From positions 1 to 33,036 of the forward strand of contig JAUNNK010000014.1 in assembly GCA_030537335.1 (NCBI GenBank): a DNA stretch of 33,036 nucleotides, written 5' to 3'. Below the pieces are notes generated by a model. That model was given only the letters and a program-made list of their open reading frames with translations, had not been told where the DNA came from and did no database searches. The DNA is from Clostridia bacterium. Its GTDB lineage: Bacteria > Bacillota > Clostridia > Christensenellales > Aristaeellaceae. Below are positions 17,073-24,398 of this stretch, piece by piece (position 1 is the stretch's first letter; each line of letters starts with the position of its first letter). The translations under genes were made by a program, and so were the position numbers.

Positions 17073-18026
17073 TCAGCCCTCCTGTGCGCCCAGCATGGCT
17101 GCGCCGATGATTCCGGCGTCGTTGCTCAGGCGGGCGAGTTCGATGCGGGCATGAGGCATGTCCTTGAAGAAGATCATTTCCGGCAGCAGGGCGTTGACCT
17201 TGTCCAGCAGGAACTGGCCGGTCTTGGACACGCCGCCGCCCAGCGCGATGATCTCCGGATCGTACATGTTGATGAGGTTGACGATGCCCACGGTGAGGTG
17301 GTAGCAGTAGTTGTCGAAGAGAGAAACGCAGTCGGGATCGCCTGCCTTGGCCAGATCGATCACGGTGCGGGCCTCGATCTTCGAAAGGTCGCCACCGACC
17401 TCGCGGGCCAGGGGGCAGTCCGGGTGGGCCTCGCAGAAGCGGCGACCCTCGCGGATGATCGCGGTGGCGCTGGCGTAGCGCTCCCAGCAGCCCCGGTTTC
17501 CGCAGGTGCACAGCTCGCCCCCGGCCACGGTGATCATGTGGCCGATCTCGGTGGCCACGCCGTGCTCGCCCATGAACACCTTGCCGTCCAGAATCACGCC
17601 GCCGCCCACGCCGGTGCCCAGCGTGACGAACACGCTGCTGCGACTTCCCGCGCTCACGCCGGCCACGGACTCGGCCAGACCCGCGACGGTCGCGTCGTTG
17701 TTGACGTAGACGGGCTTGTCGATCTCCTGCTGCATCAGCTTCACCAGCGGCACGTTGTGCCAGGCCAGGTTGGTGCAGAAGGGAACCACGCCCGTGGCCT
17801 GATCCATGATGCCGGGGATGCCGATACCGATGGAGGAAACCTCGGAAAGATCGTGGCCGCTCTCCGCAATCACGCGCAGGGAGAGCTGCGCCATGTCGTG
17901 AATCACGGCCTCGTGGCCGCGCTCCACCAGGGTGGGGCAGCTGAGCTTGTACAGGATGTTGCCCCTTTCATCGACGAGACCGGCCTTGATGCCGGTGCCG
18001 CCGAGGTCGATACCGATGTTCAGCAT
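17073..18026 (-). CDS. glcK: ROK-family sugar kinase, glucokinase-like
   Basis: A 317-residue cytosolic kinase that probably phosphorylates glucose with ATP. N-terminal IGIDLGGTGIKAGL is the ATP-phosphate site, and VNNDATVAGLAE contains the catalytic aspartate. The ROK zinc motif CTCGNRGCWE lies near residue 175, preceded by EIGHM. GTGVGGGVI is the second phosphate loop. Length and motifs match B. subtilis GlcK, but ROK proteins acting on other hexoses look similar, so the symbol is tentative. It has no N-terminal helix-turn-helix, which argues against a ROK repressor. The start at 18026 has GGAGGC 6 nt upstream. It lies between hprK and pepT, consistent with a role in carbon control. Confidence 0.88.
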   Translation of the reverse strand: MLNIGIDLGGTGIKAGLVDERGNILYKLSCPTLVERGHEAVIHDMAQLSLRVIAESGHDLSEVSSIGIGIPGIMDQATGVVPFCTNLAWHNVPLVKLMQQEIDKPVYVNNDATVAGLAESVAGVSAGSRSSVFVTLGTGVGGGVILDGKVFMGEHGVATEIGHMITVAGGELCTCGNRGCWERYASATAIIREGRRFCEAHPDCPLAREVGGDLSKIEARTVIDLAKAGDPDCVSLFDNYCYHLTVGIVNLINMYDPEIIALGGGVSKTGQFLLDKVNALLPEMIFFKDMPHARIELARLSNDAGIIGAAMLGAQEG

Positions 18027-18041
18027 AGAAATGCCTCCGTT

Positions 18042-18992
18042 TTATTCATTTTCCTCGTTGAAGTCGTCATCCTCGGCCATGTCCCGCTGCGCGATCTCCG
18101 CGCTGCGCTTGGCCAGCTCGATGGCGGCGTTGTAGCCCATCTGCTTCTGGCGGAGGTTGCGGGCGGCAACCTCCAGCACCACGGCCAGGTTGCGGCCCGG
18201 GTGGATCGGCAGCAGCAGCGAGGGAATCTTCACGCCGAGGATCTCCGTGTAGTTTTCCGTAAGTCCCAGGCGGTCATACTCCTTGCCGTCCTGCCACATC
18301 TCCAGGTGCACCTGCATGTCGATGGTCTTTCTGCGCTGCACCGCGCCCGCGCCGTAGATGTTGGCCACGTTGATGATGCCCACACCGCGGATCTCCATGA
18401 AGTGGCGCACGCGCTCCGGCGATTCGCCCTCCAGGCGGTTGTCGTTGATGCGGCGAATCTTCACCACGTCGTCGGCCACCAGCTGGTGCCCGCGCTTGAC
18501 CAGCTCCAGCGCAGCCTCGCTCTTGCCCACGCCGCTGTTGCCGGTAATGAGCATGCCCGTGCCGAACACATTGACCAGCACGCCGTGGCGGGTCTCGTGG
18601 GGAGCCAGCACGTTGTTGAGATAGCGGATCATCTCCAGCTCGAATTTCGTGGTCTCCTTGGGCGTGGAATAGATCGGAATCTTGTGCGCCGCCGCGAGGA
18701 TCAGCATCTCATCGAAGCAGGGAATGCCGCGACAGATGACGATGCAGGGCAGCTTGTAGTTGAACAGCTTGGTCAGGCGCGCGCGCCGGGTGCTCTCATC
18801 CAGGCTGGAGAGAAATGTCATCTCCACCAGGCCCAGCAGCTGCGGGCGCTCGTAGGCGAAGAAGTCCCAGTAGTCCGCCAACTGCAGGCCCGGGCGGTTG
18901 GAGTTGCTCACGCCGATGGGCAGGTACTTCTGCTTCGCGTCGTACACGCGGGTCAGGCCAAGCTCCTCGACAAAGTCCTTTTCGCGGATCAT
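18042..18992 (-). CDS. hprK: HPr kinase/phosphorylase
   Basis: A 316-residue bifunctional enzyme that phosphorylates HPr (and Crh) on serine 46 when glycolytic intermediates are high and reverses this when phosphate is high; it is central to carbon catabolite repression in Firmicutes. The P-loop GNSGVGKS is at 151-158, the catalytic histidine H136 in ETRHGVLV, and the HprK signature EIRGVGIINV follows. The C-terminal tail is acidic (AEDDDFNEENE). The start at 18992 has GGGAGG 8 nt upstream, overlapping the end of the HAD gene. A candidate substrate, an HPr-like protein with this serine but no histidine, is encoded at 28259-28489. Confidence 0.97.
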   Translation of the reverse strand: MIREKDFVEELGLTRVYDAKQKYLPIGVSNSNRPGLQLADYWDFFAYERPQLLGLVEMTFLSSLDESTRRARLTKLFNYKLPCIVICRGIPCFDEMLILAAAHKIPIYSTPKETTKFELEMIRYLNNVLAPHETRHGVLVNVFGTGMLITGNSGVGKSEAALELVKRGHQLVADDVVKIRRINDNRLEGESPERVRHFMEIRGVGIINVANIYGAGAVQRRKTIDMQVHLEMWQDGKEYDRLGLTENYTEILGVKIPSLLLPIHPGRNLAVVLEVAARNLRQKQMGYNAAIELAKRSAEIAQRDMAEDDDFNEENE

Positions 18993-18996
18993 GTAT

Positions 18997-19806
18997 TCAG
19001 CCTCCCATTCTTCCTTCGTTCAGATAGAGGTTGACGATGCTCGCCAGGCCGCACTGGGTATTCGCGGGCGCGATCAGCTTCGCCTGCCTGCGCACGACAT
19101 CCGGCGCGTTCTCCATGGTGTAGCCCTTGCCGACGTACTCCAGCATGGGCAAATCGTTCTGCTCATCGCCGAAGGCCAGAATCTCCTCAGGCGCGACGCC
19201 GGTGATCTTGCTCACCGCGCGCAGGCCGTCGGCCTTGTCCACGCCCTTTGCGACGATCTCCAGGAAGGTCGCGCTGGACTTGACGAAGCTCACCGTGGGG
19301 AAGGTCTCGGAAAGCTCCCGGGCGATCGCGTCGGTCTCCTCCGGCGTGCCGATGCACAGCAACTTGTACACGTCGGTCTTCAGCCACTGGGAGAGCTTCA
19401 TGCCCACAGCCGTGCCCACCACGCTGATCTTGTTCTGATAGACCACCGTGTGCTCCGTGGGGGCCTCAAAGTAGTAGCCCAGGCCGGGGAACGCCTGCAA
19501 ATAGCAGCCCCGCGCCTCGATGGTGCGCAGCACCTCCACGGCGGTGTCGCGGGGAATGCACCTGCCGTGCAGGATGCGGCCGGATTCGGGGTCGTACACC
19601 ATCGCGCCGTTGAACAGCACCATGGGCGCGTTCACGCCGATGGCGTTGGCGATGGGCATGGTGGCTTCCGCCATGCGTCCGCTGGCGAGCACCACCTTCA
19701 CGCCCGCCTCCATGGCCCGCTGAAGCGCGCGCACATTTTCCTCCGGCAGGACGCTCTTTGCACCCAGCAGCGTGCCGTCCAGATCCGTGGCGATCATTCG
19801 TATCAT
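18997..19806 (-). CDS. HAD-superfamily phosphatase, Cof/YidA type
   Basis: A 269-residue hydrolase of the Cof (IIB) branch. Motif I is DLDGTLLG near the N-terminus, motif II is VLASGRM, and motif III/IV is FGDEQNDLPML. The large cap between motifs II and III is typical of sugar-phosphate phosphatases such as YidA, but the substrate cannot be read. I start at 19806 (MIRMIATDLDG), where AGAGGA lies upstream. A frame open to 20010 adds 68 residues that would cover the promoter. It is first in the five-gene operon, 4 nt before hprK. Confidence 0.92.
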   Translation of the reverse strand: MIRMIATDLDGTLLGAKSVLPEENVRALQRAMEAGVKVVLASGRMAEATMPIANAIGVNAPMVLFNGAMVYDPESGRILHGRCIPRDTAVEVLRTIEARGCYLQAFPGLGYYFEAPTEHTVVYQNKISVVGTAVGMKLSQWLKTDVYKLLCIGTPEETDAIARELSETFPTVSFVKSSATFLEIVAKGVDKADGLRAVSKITGVAPEEILAFGDEQNDLPMLEYVGKGYTMENAPDVVRRQAKLIAPANTQCGLASIVNLYLNEGRMGG

Positions 19807-19857
19807 AGCTTTCTTCCTCTCCGGGCGGCGATCTGCTTCGCACACCCATCCAATTCT

Positions 19858-19886
19858 ATTGTAAACGATTTTGTCATTCCATGCAA
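19858..19886 (-). promoter_or_regulatory. Promoter of the HAD-hprK-glcK-pepT-dapF operon
   Basis: On the minus strand, TTGCAT (19881-19886), 17 nt, TACAAT (19858-19863), about 50 nt before the first start codon. No terminator is seen between the five genes. Confidence 0.75.
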
Positions 19887-19960
19887 GGAAAAATGGGCAG
19901 GATGGCGTGTTTTTCCGACGATGGATGCAGATACTAGCCGAAACGGAAGGGGGTGGAGCC

Positions 19961-21109
19961 TTGCGACAGGGAATTCCGAAGATCAATTGGCACTGGGCGC
20001 TGTTTCCCATCGGCTACTACGGCGCGAACGCCGTGTATCAGGGTTACATCAGCCTGTACTATACCCAGCTGGGCTTTCGCAGCGACCGGCTAGGCTGCAT
20101 CAGCGCGGCAACTGCGCTTGCGGCCATCGCGGCCCAGCCGCTGTGGGGCACGCTGGGTGATCGGACGCAGAAGCGCACGCGGCTGCTGCGCCTGTTGAGC
20201 GTCGCGGCGGCGCTTGCGCTGCTTCCGGCGCTGCTGGGAAAGGGCTTCGCGCTGCAAATCCTGATCGCAGCGCTGTTCTATGCCTTCTTCTGCGCGCTGC
20301 TGCCGCTGGGCGACGCAATCCTGCTGGAAGGCCTGGGGGATGACGGCGGCTTCGGCCCATACCGCCTGGCAGGCGGATTGAGCTTTGCGGCGGCGGGCGC
20401 GATCTACGGCGCGCTGTCCCTTCCCGCAGGCGGCGCGGTGTGGTGCACATCTCTGCTGCTGGCGGCAACTGCCCTGGCGGCGCATCTTTTGCCGGATTCT
20501 CCGGGACAGCAGCGCGCCCGCGTGCCCTTTGCGCAACTGCTTCAGAACAAGGAACTGCTGATCCTCATTCTTTTTTTGCTGCCGGTGCAGAGCACTATGG
20601 GCTACTTCTACACCTTCTACGCGCCACACTTCAAGGCGCTGCGGGGTGGTACGGACGCGCTGCTGGGCCTGAGCTACCTGATCTCCGCGGCCAGCGAGAT
20701 TCCCTACCTGCTGCTGTGCGACCGCATCTACCGCCGCTTCGGCGCAGCGAAGCCCATGTGCGCTGCTGCGAGCGTGATGGCGCTGCGCTGGCTGCTGCTG
20801 GGAAATGCGCAGAGCGCCGTCCAGGCGCTGCTGACCCAGCTGCTCCACGGCGGCGGCTTCATCGTGCTCAGCGTGTCCATGGCGAAGTATGTCGCGGACA
20901 GGGTCGCGCCGGAGCTGCGTACCAGCGGACAGATGCTGCTGAACATGGTCTCCTTCGGCGCGGCGCGGGTTCTGGGCAATCTGGGTGGGGGATTGCTTGC
21001 CGAGCGCATCGGTCAGGGCGCGGCCTTTCTCGTTGGAGCAGGGGTCTGCATTGCAGCACTGATCGCGTTTGTGCTGTGGCAGCTTCGCCGGCGCGCATCC
21101 ACCACATGA
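19961..21109 (+). CDS. MFS transporter, second PPP/MFS_1-like protein
   Basis: A 382-residue membrane protein with about twelve helices, opening NWHWALFPIGYYGANAVYQGY and related in plan to the transporter at 11988-13169. The substrate is unknown. I choose the TTG at 19961 because a GGGGGTGGA purine stretch lies 4-12 nt upstream. An in-frame ATG at 19925 has no ribosome binding site and would add a polar tail. It is divergent from the hprK operon, and I see no convincing promoter of its own. The next gene starts 85 nt downstream behind its own promoter. Confidence 0.82.
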   Translation: MRQGIPKINWHWALFPIGYYGANAVYQGYISLYYTQLGFRSDRLGCISAATALAAIAAQPLWGTLGDRTQKRTRLLRLLSVAAALALLPALLGKGFALQILIAALFYAFFCALLPLGDAILLEGLGDDGGFGPYRLAGGLSFAAAGAIYGALSLPAGGAVWCTSLLLAATALAAHLLPDSPGQQRARVPFAQLLQNKELLILILFLLPVQSTMGYFYTFYAPHFKALRGGTDALLGLSYLISAASEIPYLLLCDRIYRRFGAAKPMCAAASVMALRWLLLGNAQSAVQALLTQLLHGGGFIVLSVSMAKYVADRVAPELRTSGQMLLNMVSFGAARVLGNLGGGLLAERIGQGAAFLVGAGVCIAALIAFVLWQLRRRASTT

Positions 21110-21149
21110 GATGCGGATATTGTCGAATTATTGTTCCAGTTGGCATGAG

Positions 21150-21180
21150 GATTCTATGCTATAATGATAGTCATAGAATC
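21150..21180 (+). promoter_or_regulatory. TATAAT box inside a perfect dyad, promoter/operator of the MreB-like gene
   Basis: GATTCTATG (21150-21158) and CATAGAATC (21172-21180) are exact reverse complements flanking TATAAT (21160-21165), which is also preceded by TGC (extended -10). The best -35, TTGGCA at 21140-21145, is only 14 nt away, so the extended -10 probably drives initiation. A symmetric sequence wrapped around a -10 box is the geometry of a repressor operator. Confidence 0.6.
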
Positions 21181-21194
21181 GGGGAGGAAGGCTT

Positions 21195-22223
21195 ATGCGC
21201 TGGGACATTGGCATCGATCTGGGCACGGAATTTGTGCGCATGGCGGAATACAACCGGGGCGCGACGCTGGAGGCGGCTGCGCGGCTGGCATTCCGGGAGG
21301 AGCGCGAGCAGCCGCTGTGCTGCGGGGATGTGGCTGCACGCATCGCGGGCCGCACCTGCGCAGGCGTGAAGGTCTGCGCCCCGCTGAAGGACGGCGTGCT
21401 GGAGAACAACTTCTACGCCGACCGCATGCTGAGATGGCTGTACCGCCAGATGGACGTGCTCAGCCGCAGCAAGCGCTTCGGTGCGATGCTGACCTGCGCG
21501 CCCTTCGCGCGGCCCGTGCAGCAGGAGGCCCTGCTCACCGCCGCAGTGGACGCGGGCGCAAGCGAGGCCGTACTGGTGCGCAGCGACGCGGCGGCAGCCA
21601 TCGGCGCGGGTCTGGATCTGCACAGCCCCGAGGCCAAGCTGGTGGTGGACGTGGGCGCGGGCAAGGTGACGGCGACGCTGTTTACCCTGGGCCGCGTGGC
21701 AGCCTTCGGTCACCTGCCCTACGGGCTGGACCGCATCGACGAGCGCATCCGGCGCATCGTGCGCACGGAGGGCGGCTATCGCATCGGCCTGGGCTCGGCG
21801 CGGGAGATCAAGCACACCCTGGGCACGGCGCTTCCCGAGGCTGCGCCCGGAGATATCATCATGCACATGACGGGCTTCAGCCTGGAGCGCAGGCGGCCCG
21901 AGGCCTTCGACGTGGAGACGCTGCCGGTGCTGCACGCCTGCGAGGAGGTTGTGCGGGAGATCGCCGGGCTGTGCGCCCACGTGGTCAGCGAGGCCCCGGA
22001 GGAGCTCTCCGCCGACCTGAACGACGCGGGCGCGGTGCTGGTGGGCGGAGGCGCGGAGCTGACGGGCCTGGACAAGCGCATCGGCGACACGCTGGGCATC
22101 CCCTGTCGCATCGCGGACGCGCCCTCGAAGTGCGCCGCCCGGGGACTCTACGCCATCATGCTGACCCCGGAGAAGTACGATGCGGCGGTGCTTTGCCACT
22201 CCCGACGGGGCTCCTGGCGATGA
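21195..22223 (+). CDS. MreB-like actin-family protein
   Basis: A 342-residue member of the actin/Hsp70 fold close to MreB/Mbl. Phosphate loop 1 is DIGIDLGTEFV, phosphate loop 2 VVDVGAGKVTATLF and the adenosine motif LVGGGAELTGL. APLKDGVLENN corresponds to the conserved PLKDGVI region of MreB. The length fits MreB (about 335-345). MreB filaments organise cell-wall growth, but the usual partners mreC and mreD are absent, and several otherwise invariant positions differ (for example GTEFV for GTANV). This may be a divergent paralogue rather than the main MreB. The start at 21195 has GGGGAGGAAGG just upstream. The stop overlaps the next start (ATGA). Confidence 0.78.
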   Translation: MRWDIGIDLGTEFVRMAEYNRGATLEAAARLAFREEREQPLCCGDVAARIAGRTCAGVKVCAPLKDGVLENNFYADRMLRWLYRQMDVLSRSKRFGAMLTCAPFARPVQQEALLTAAVDAGASEAVLVRSDAAAAIGAGLDLHSPEAKLVVDVGAGKVTATLFTLGRVAAFGHLPYGLDRIDERIRRIVRTEGGYRIGLGSAREIKHTLGTALPEAAPGDIIMHMTGFSLERRRPEAFDVETLPVLHACEEVVREIAGLCAHVVSEAPEELSADLNDAGAVLVGGGAELTGLDKRIGDTLGIPCRIADAPSKCAARGLYAIMLTPEKYDAAVLCHSRRGSWR

Positions 22224-22930
22224 TTCGTGCGGTGTGCGGCGAGGGCCGCAGGCTTGAATACATACTGATCCGATCCCAGCGCAAGAATGTGCTCCTGCAG
22301 GCGCTGCCGGAAGGCAAGACCCGGGTGTACGCCCCGAGCTACATGCATCTGCGGGAGGTGGACGCGCTGGTGCGCAGCCGCATAACGGAGCTTTCCGAGA
22401 TGCACGCCAAGCTGGAGGATCAGCTTCGGGAGAACCGGCTGCGCCATCCGGTGGAGCCTGGCAGCCGCATCTGCGTGGAGGGCAGCGCGTATCAATTGGA
22501 GCTTGTGCAGTCCGCGCGGGTGCGCATGGAGCTGGAGGGAGAAATCTGCCGTCTGCACCTGCCCGATCCCGAAGATGAGGGACAGGTGCGTGCGGCGCTG
22601 AAGCAGGCGCTGTCGAAGCGGGCGCTCGTGCGCATCCGGGAGCGCTTGGAATCCTACGCGCCCCGCATCGGCGTGGGCTTCGGCCGCGTGACCATCCGAG
22701 ACCAGCGTTCGCGCTGGGGCAGCTGCTCCGCCAAGCACAACCTCAACTTCAACTGGAAGCTCATCATGGCCCCGCCGCAGGTGCTCGATTACGTGGTGAT
22801 CCACGAGCTCTGCCACCTGATCGAGTTCAATCACTCGCCGCGCTTCTGGGGCCTGGTGGAGAAGCAGATGCCGGAGTATCTCGACTGGAAGAAGTGGCTC
22901 GACCGCCACGGCAGCGAACTTGGAATATAA
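22220..22930 (+). CDS. YgjP-like M48-related metallopeptidase (DUF45)
   Basis: A 236-residue protein with the zinc site H195-E196-x-x-H199 and third ligand H205 in HELCHLIEFNHSPRFW, preceded by RSRWGSCS, which together define the YgjP/WLM-like DUF45 family. The physiological substrate is unknown for the family. The N-terminal half (about 130 residues) forms a beta-rich region with RKNVLLQALPEGKTRVYAP. The ATG at 22220 overlaps the TGA of the MreB-like gene, implying co-translation and perhaps a shared role. The gene ends just before a strong terminator. Confidence 0.88.
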   Translation: MIRAVCGEGRRLEYILIRSQRKNVLLQALPEGKTRVYAPSYMHLREVDALVRSRITELSEMHAKLEDQLRENRLRHPVEPGSRICVEGSAYQLELVQSARVRMELEGEICRLHLPDPEDEGQVRAALKQALSKRALVRIRERLESYAPRIGVGFGRVTIRDQRSRWGSCSAKHNLNFNWKLIMAPPQVLDYVVIHELCHLIEFNHSPRFWGLVEKQMPEYLDWKKWLDRHGSELGI

Positions 22931-22933
22931 ACG

Positions 22934-22970
22934 ACAGGGATTCCTTCGACTTCGCCGGAGGAATCCCTGT
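22934..22970. terminator. Terminator between ygjP-like gene and the 49-residue gene
   Basis: ACAGGGATTCCT (22934-22945) pairs exactly with AGGAATCCCTGT (22959-22970), followed by TTTTA. It serves the plus-strand gene and lies directly after the stop codon of the minus-strand small gene. Confidence 0.88.
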
Positions 22971-22974
22971 TTTA

Positions 22975-23124
22975 CTATCCGTCTGCCTTTTTGTTTCCGG
23001 ATTTTGCCGCACCCTGTATTTCGGGAACGGGCCGTACGTCGTTGCGGGGCAGATTCTGCTTGTGGTTCTGTTGGGTTCGCTTGGGATCGCGCGGGTCGAT
23101 GCGCTTCATGCCCTGCTTGGCCAT
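22975..23124 (-). CDS. Small basic hypothetical protein, 49 residues
   Basis: Reading the minus strand from the ATG at 23124 to TAG at 22975 gives 49 residues: MAKQGMKRIDPRDPKRTQQN, then HKQNLPRNDVRPVPEIQGAA, then KSGNKKADG. A GAGGTGAGG site lies 3-11 nt upstream and a terminator immediately follows, so expression is likely. It is rich in Lys, Arg, Asn, Gln and Pro, has no membrane segment or cysteine, and looks intrinsically disordered. I do not recognise a family. It is last in the unit with the small membrane protein (56 nt upstream), the metallo-beta-lactamase-fold protein and the oxidoreductase. The base composition matches its neighbours. It could be a nucleic-acid-binding or ribosome-associated peptide, but that is only inference from charge. 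Confidence 0.65.
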   Translation of the reverse strand: MAKQGMKRIDPRDPKRTQQNHKQNLPRNDVRPVPEIQGAAKSGNKKADG

Positions 23125-23180
23125 ATGCCTCACCTCGCAGTCCAGTATGGCGCGGGAGAGGCCGGATTATGCATACCCCT

Positions 23181-23522
23181 TCAGCGGATCAGGCGGATGC
23201 CGCCGATCACCGGCAGCTCGCACACGCGGTCGTTGCTCATCAGCTGAATCAGGCACAGCAGACCCACCAGCGCCAGTGCCAGGCACGCGAGCCGCCCCAC
23301 CAGCAAAAACAGCCAGCCGATGATCGGAATGCCCCCGAAGATGCCAAACAGGATGCGCACAATGGCGATAACGATCAACAGCAGCAGCCCCTGATTGGCG
23401 CAGTAGCGGCCCAGTGGCGAGTGCTTGCACTTGATCAGCGGAATGAAGAACAGCAGGTAGCCCAGCGCCGCCCAGACGCGGTTGCGCGCCAGATCCTCCG
23501 TGGAAAAGTTGCGATCCTCCAT
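23181..23522 (-). CDS. Small membrane protein, DUF4870-like
   Basis: 113 residues. The opening RVWAALGYLLFFIPLIKCK, followed by RYCANQGLLLLIV, matches the pattern of DUF4870/YtxH-like small membrane proteins (aromatic-rich helix 1, then HANQG-type turn, then two more helices). Three to four hydrophobic helices lie between residues 16 and 95. The function is unknown. The start at 23522 has AAGGAGG 8 nt upstream, and it follows the metallo-beta-lactamase-fold gene by 22 nt on the same strand. Confidence 0.75.
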   Translation of the reverse strand: MEDRNFSTEDLARNRVWAALGYLLFFIPLIKCKHSPLGRYCANQGLLLLIVIAIVRILFGIFGGIPIIGWLFLLVGRLACLALALVGLLCLIQLMSNDRVCELPVIGGIRLIR

Positions 23523-23544
23523 GGTTCAAGCCTCCTTCGTATGC

Positions 23545-24384
23545 CTAGGGATTGACGTTCTCGACGGCGACCCTGCCGCCGTCCAGCGTGACGCGGACGC
23601 CCAGACTGGCGTCCTGGGTCACGCACACCGCGCAACCGATGCTCTGCAAATTGCGCACGATACCCGCGTCCGGGGTGCCGGGCTTCTCCTCGCTGCTGGT
23701 GGAGATCAGCGCCACGCTGGGCGCGCAGGCGGCGATCAATGCGGCGCTGGTGGCGTCGCTGTCGCCATGGTTGGCCACCTTCAGCACGTCGCAGCGCAGA
23801 TCTGTGCCGGAGGCGAGCAGCGCGGCCTCCTCCATGTGCTCCATGTCGCCAGTGAGCAGAATGCGCCCGTCCGGACTCTCCAGCATCATCACCAGCGAGT
23901 TGTCGTCCTCATCGCCTGGAATTTCCATCGCCGGCGCAAGCACCCGGAACACCGCGCCGGAATCGCCCAGCGGAACGCTGTCCCCCGCACCCAGCCAGTT
24001 GACCTCAAGATCCAGCTTCTTTGCGGCCTTCACCGCCGGATGCTTCTTCTCTGTGGTGTTCGGATAGTAGCGCGAAGCATAGATGGCGCGGATCTCGATG
24101 CCGCTCTCCCGCAGCCACTTCAGACCACCGACGTGATCCTTGTCCGTGTGGGTGATGAACACCGCATCCAGCGCCTCCACGCCCAGGGCCTGCAGCGCCA
24201 CCTCCAGCTGCTCCTGCGCCTTCTCCTTGCCGGCGTCGATCAGGCAGGTGTAAGCTCCGGTGCGCACCACCAGCGCGTCGCCCTTGCCCACATTCACGGC
24301 GAACAGCTCCACCTGCGCCTGGGCCGTGCCACACATCAGCACGGTCAGTGCGCCGGCGAGCAGGCGGCGAAAGTGTTTCTTCAT
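23545..24384 (-). CDS. Secreted metallo-beta-lactamase-fold hydrolase, ComEC C-terminal type
   Basis: 279 residues with a signal peptide (KKHFRRLLAGALTVLMCGTAQAQ), so exported. The metal site THTDKDHVGG (H79, D81, D83, H84) is followed by LTGDMEHMEE and VANHGDSDA, which is the layout of the extracellular hydrolase domain of the DNA-uptake protein ComEC/Rec2 and related secreted nucleases. NVGKGDALVV near residue 31 corresponds to the DVGQGDA start of that group. It may degrade nucleic acid or phosphodiesters, but no competence gene is nearby. A cysteine in LMCGT could also make it a lipoprotein. The start at 24384 follows GGAGGT, 14 nt after the oxidoreductase stop. Confidence 0.85.
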   Translation of the reverse strand: MKKHFRRLLAGALTVLMCGTAQAQVELFAVNVGKGDALVVRTGAYTCLIDAGKEKAQEQLEVALQALGVEALDAVFITHTDKDHVGGLKWLRESGIEIRAIYASRYYPNTTEKKHPAVKAAKKLDLEVNWLGAGDSVPLGDSGAVFRVLAPAMEIPGDEDDNSLVMMLESPDGRILLTGDMEHMEEAALLASGTDLRCDVLKVANHGDSDATSAALIAACAPSVALISTSSEEKPGTPDAGIVRNLQSIGCAVCVTQDASLGVRVTLDGGRVAVENVNP

Positions 24385-24398
24385 AGCTTACCTCCAGT

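Noticed and set aside
15795..19034. Open frame of over 1000 codons on the plus strand, antisense to dapF, pepT, the ROK gene and hprK
   Set aside because: Its translation is low in complexity (His/Ala/Gly/Val-rich) and it mirrors well-identified genes on the other strand. This is an effect of high GC at third positions.
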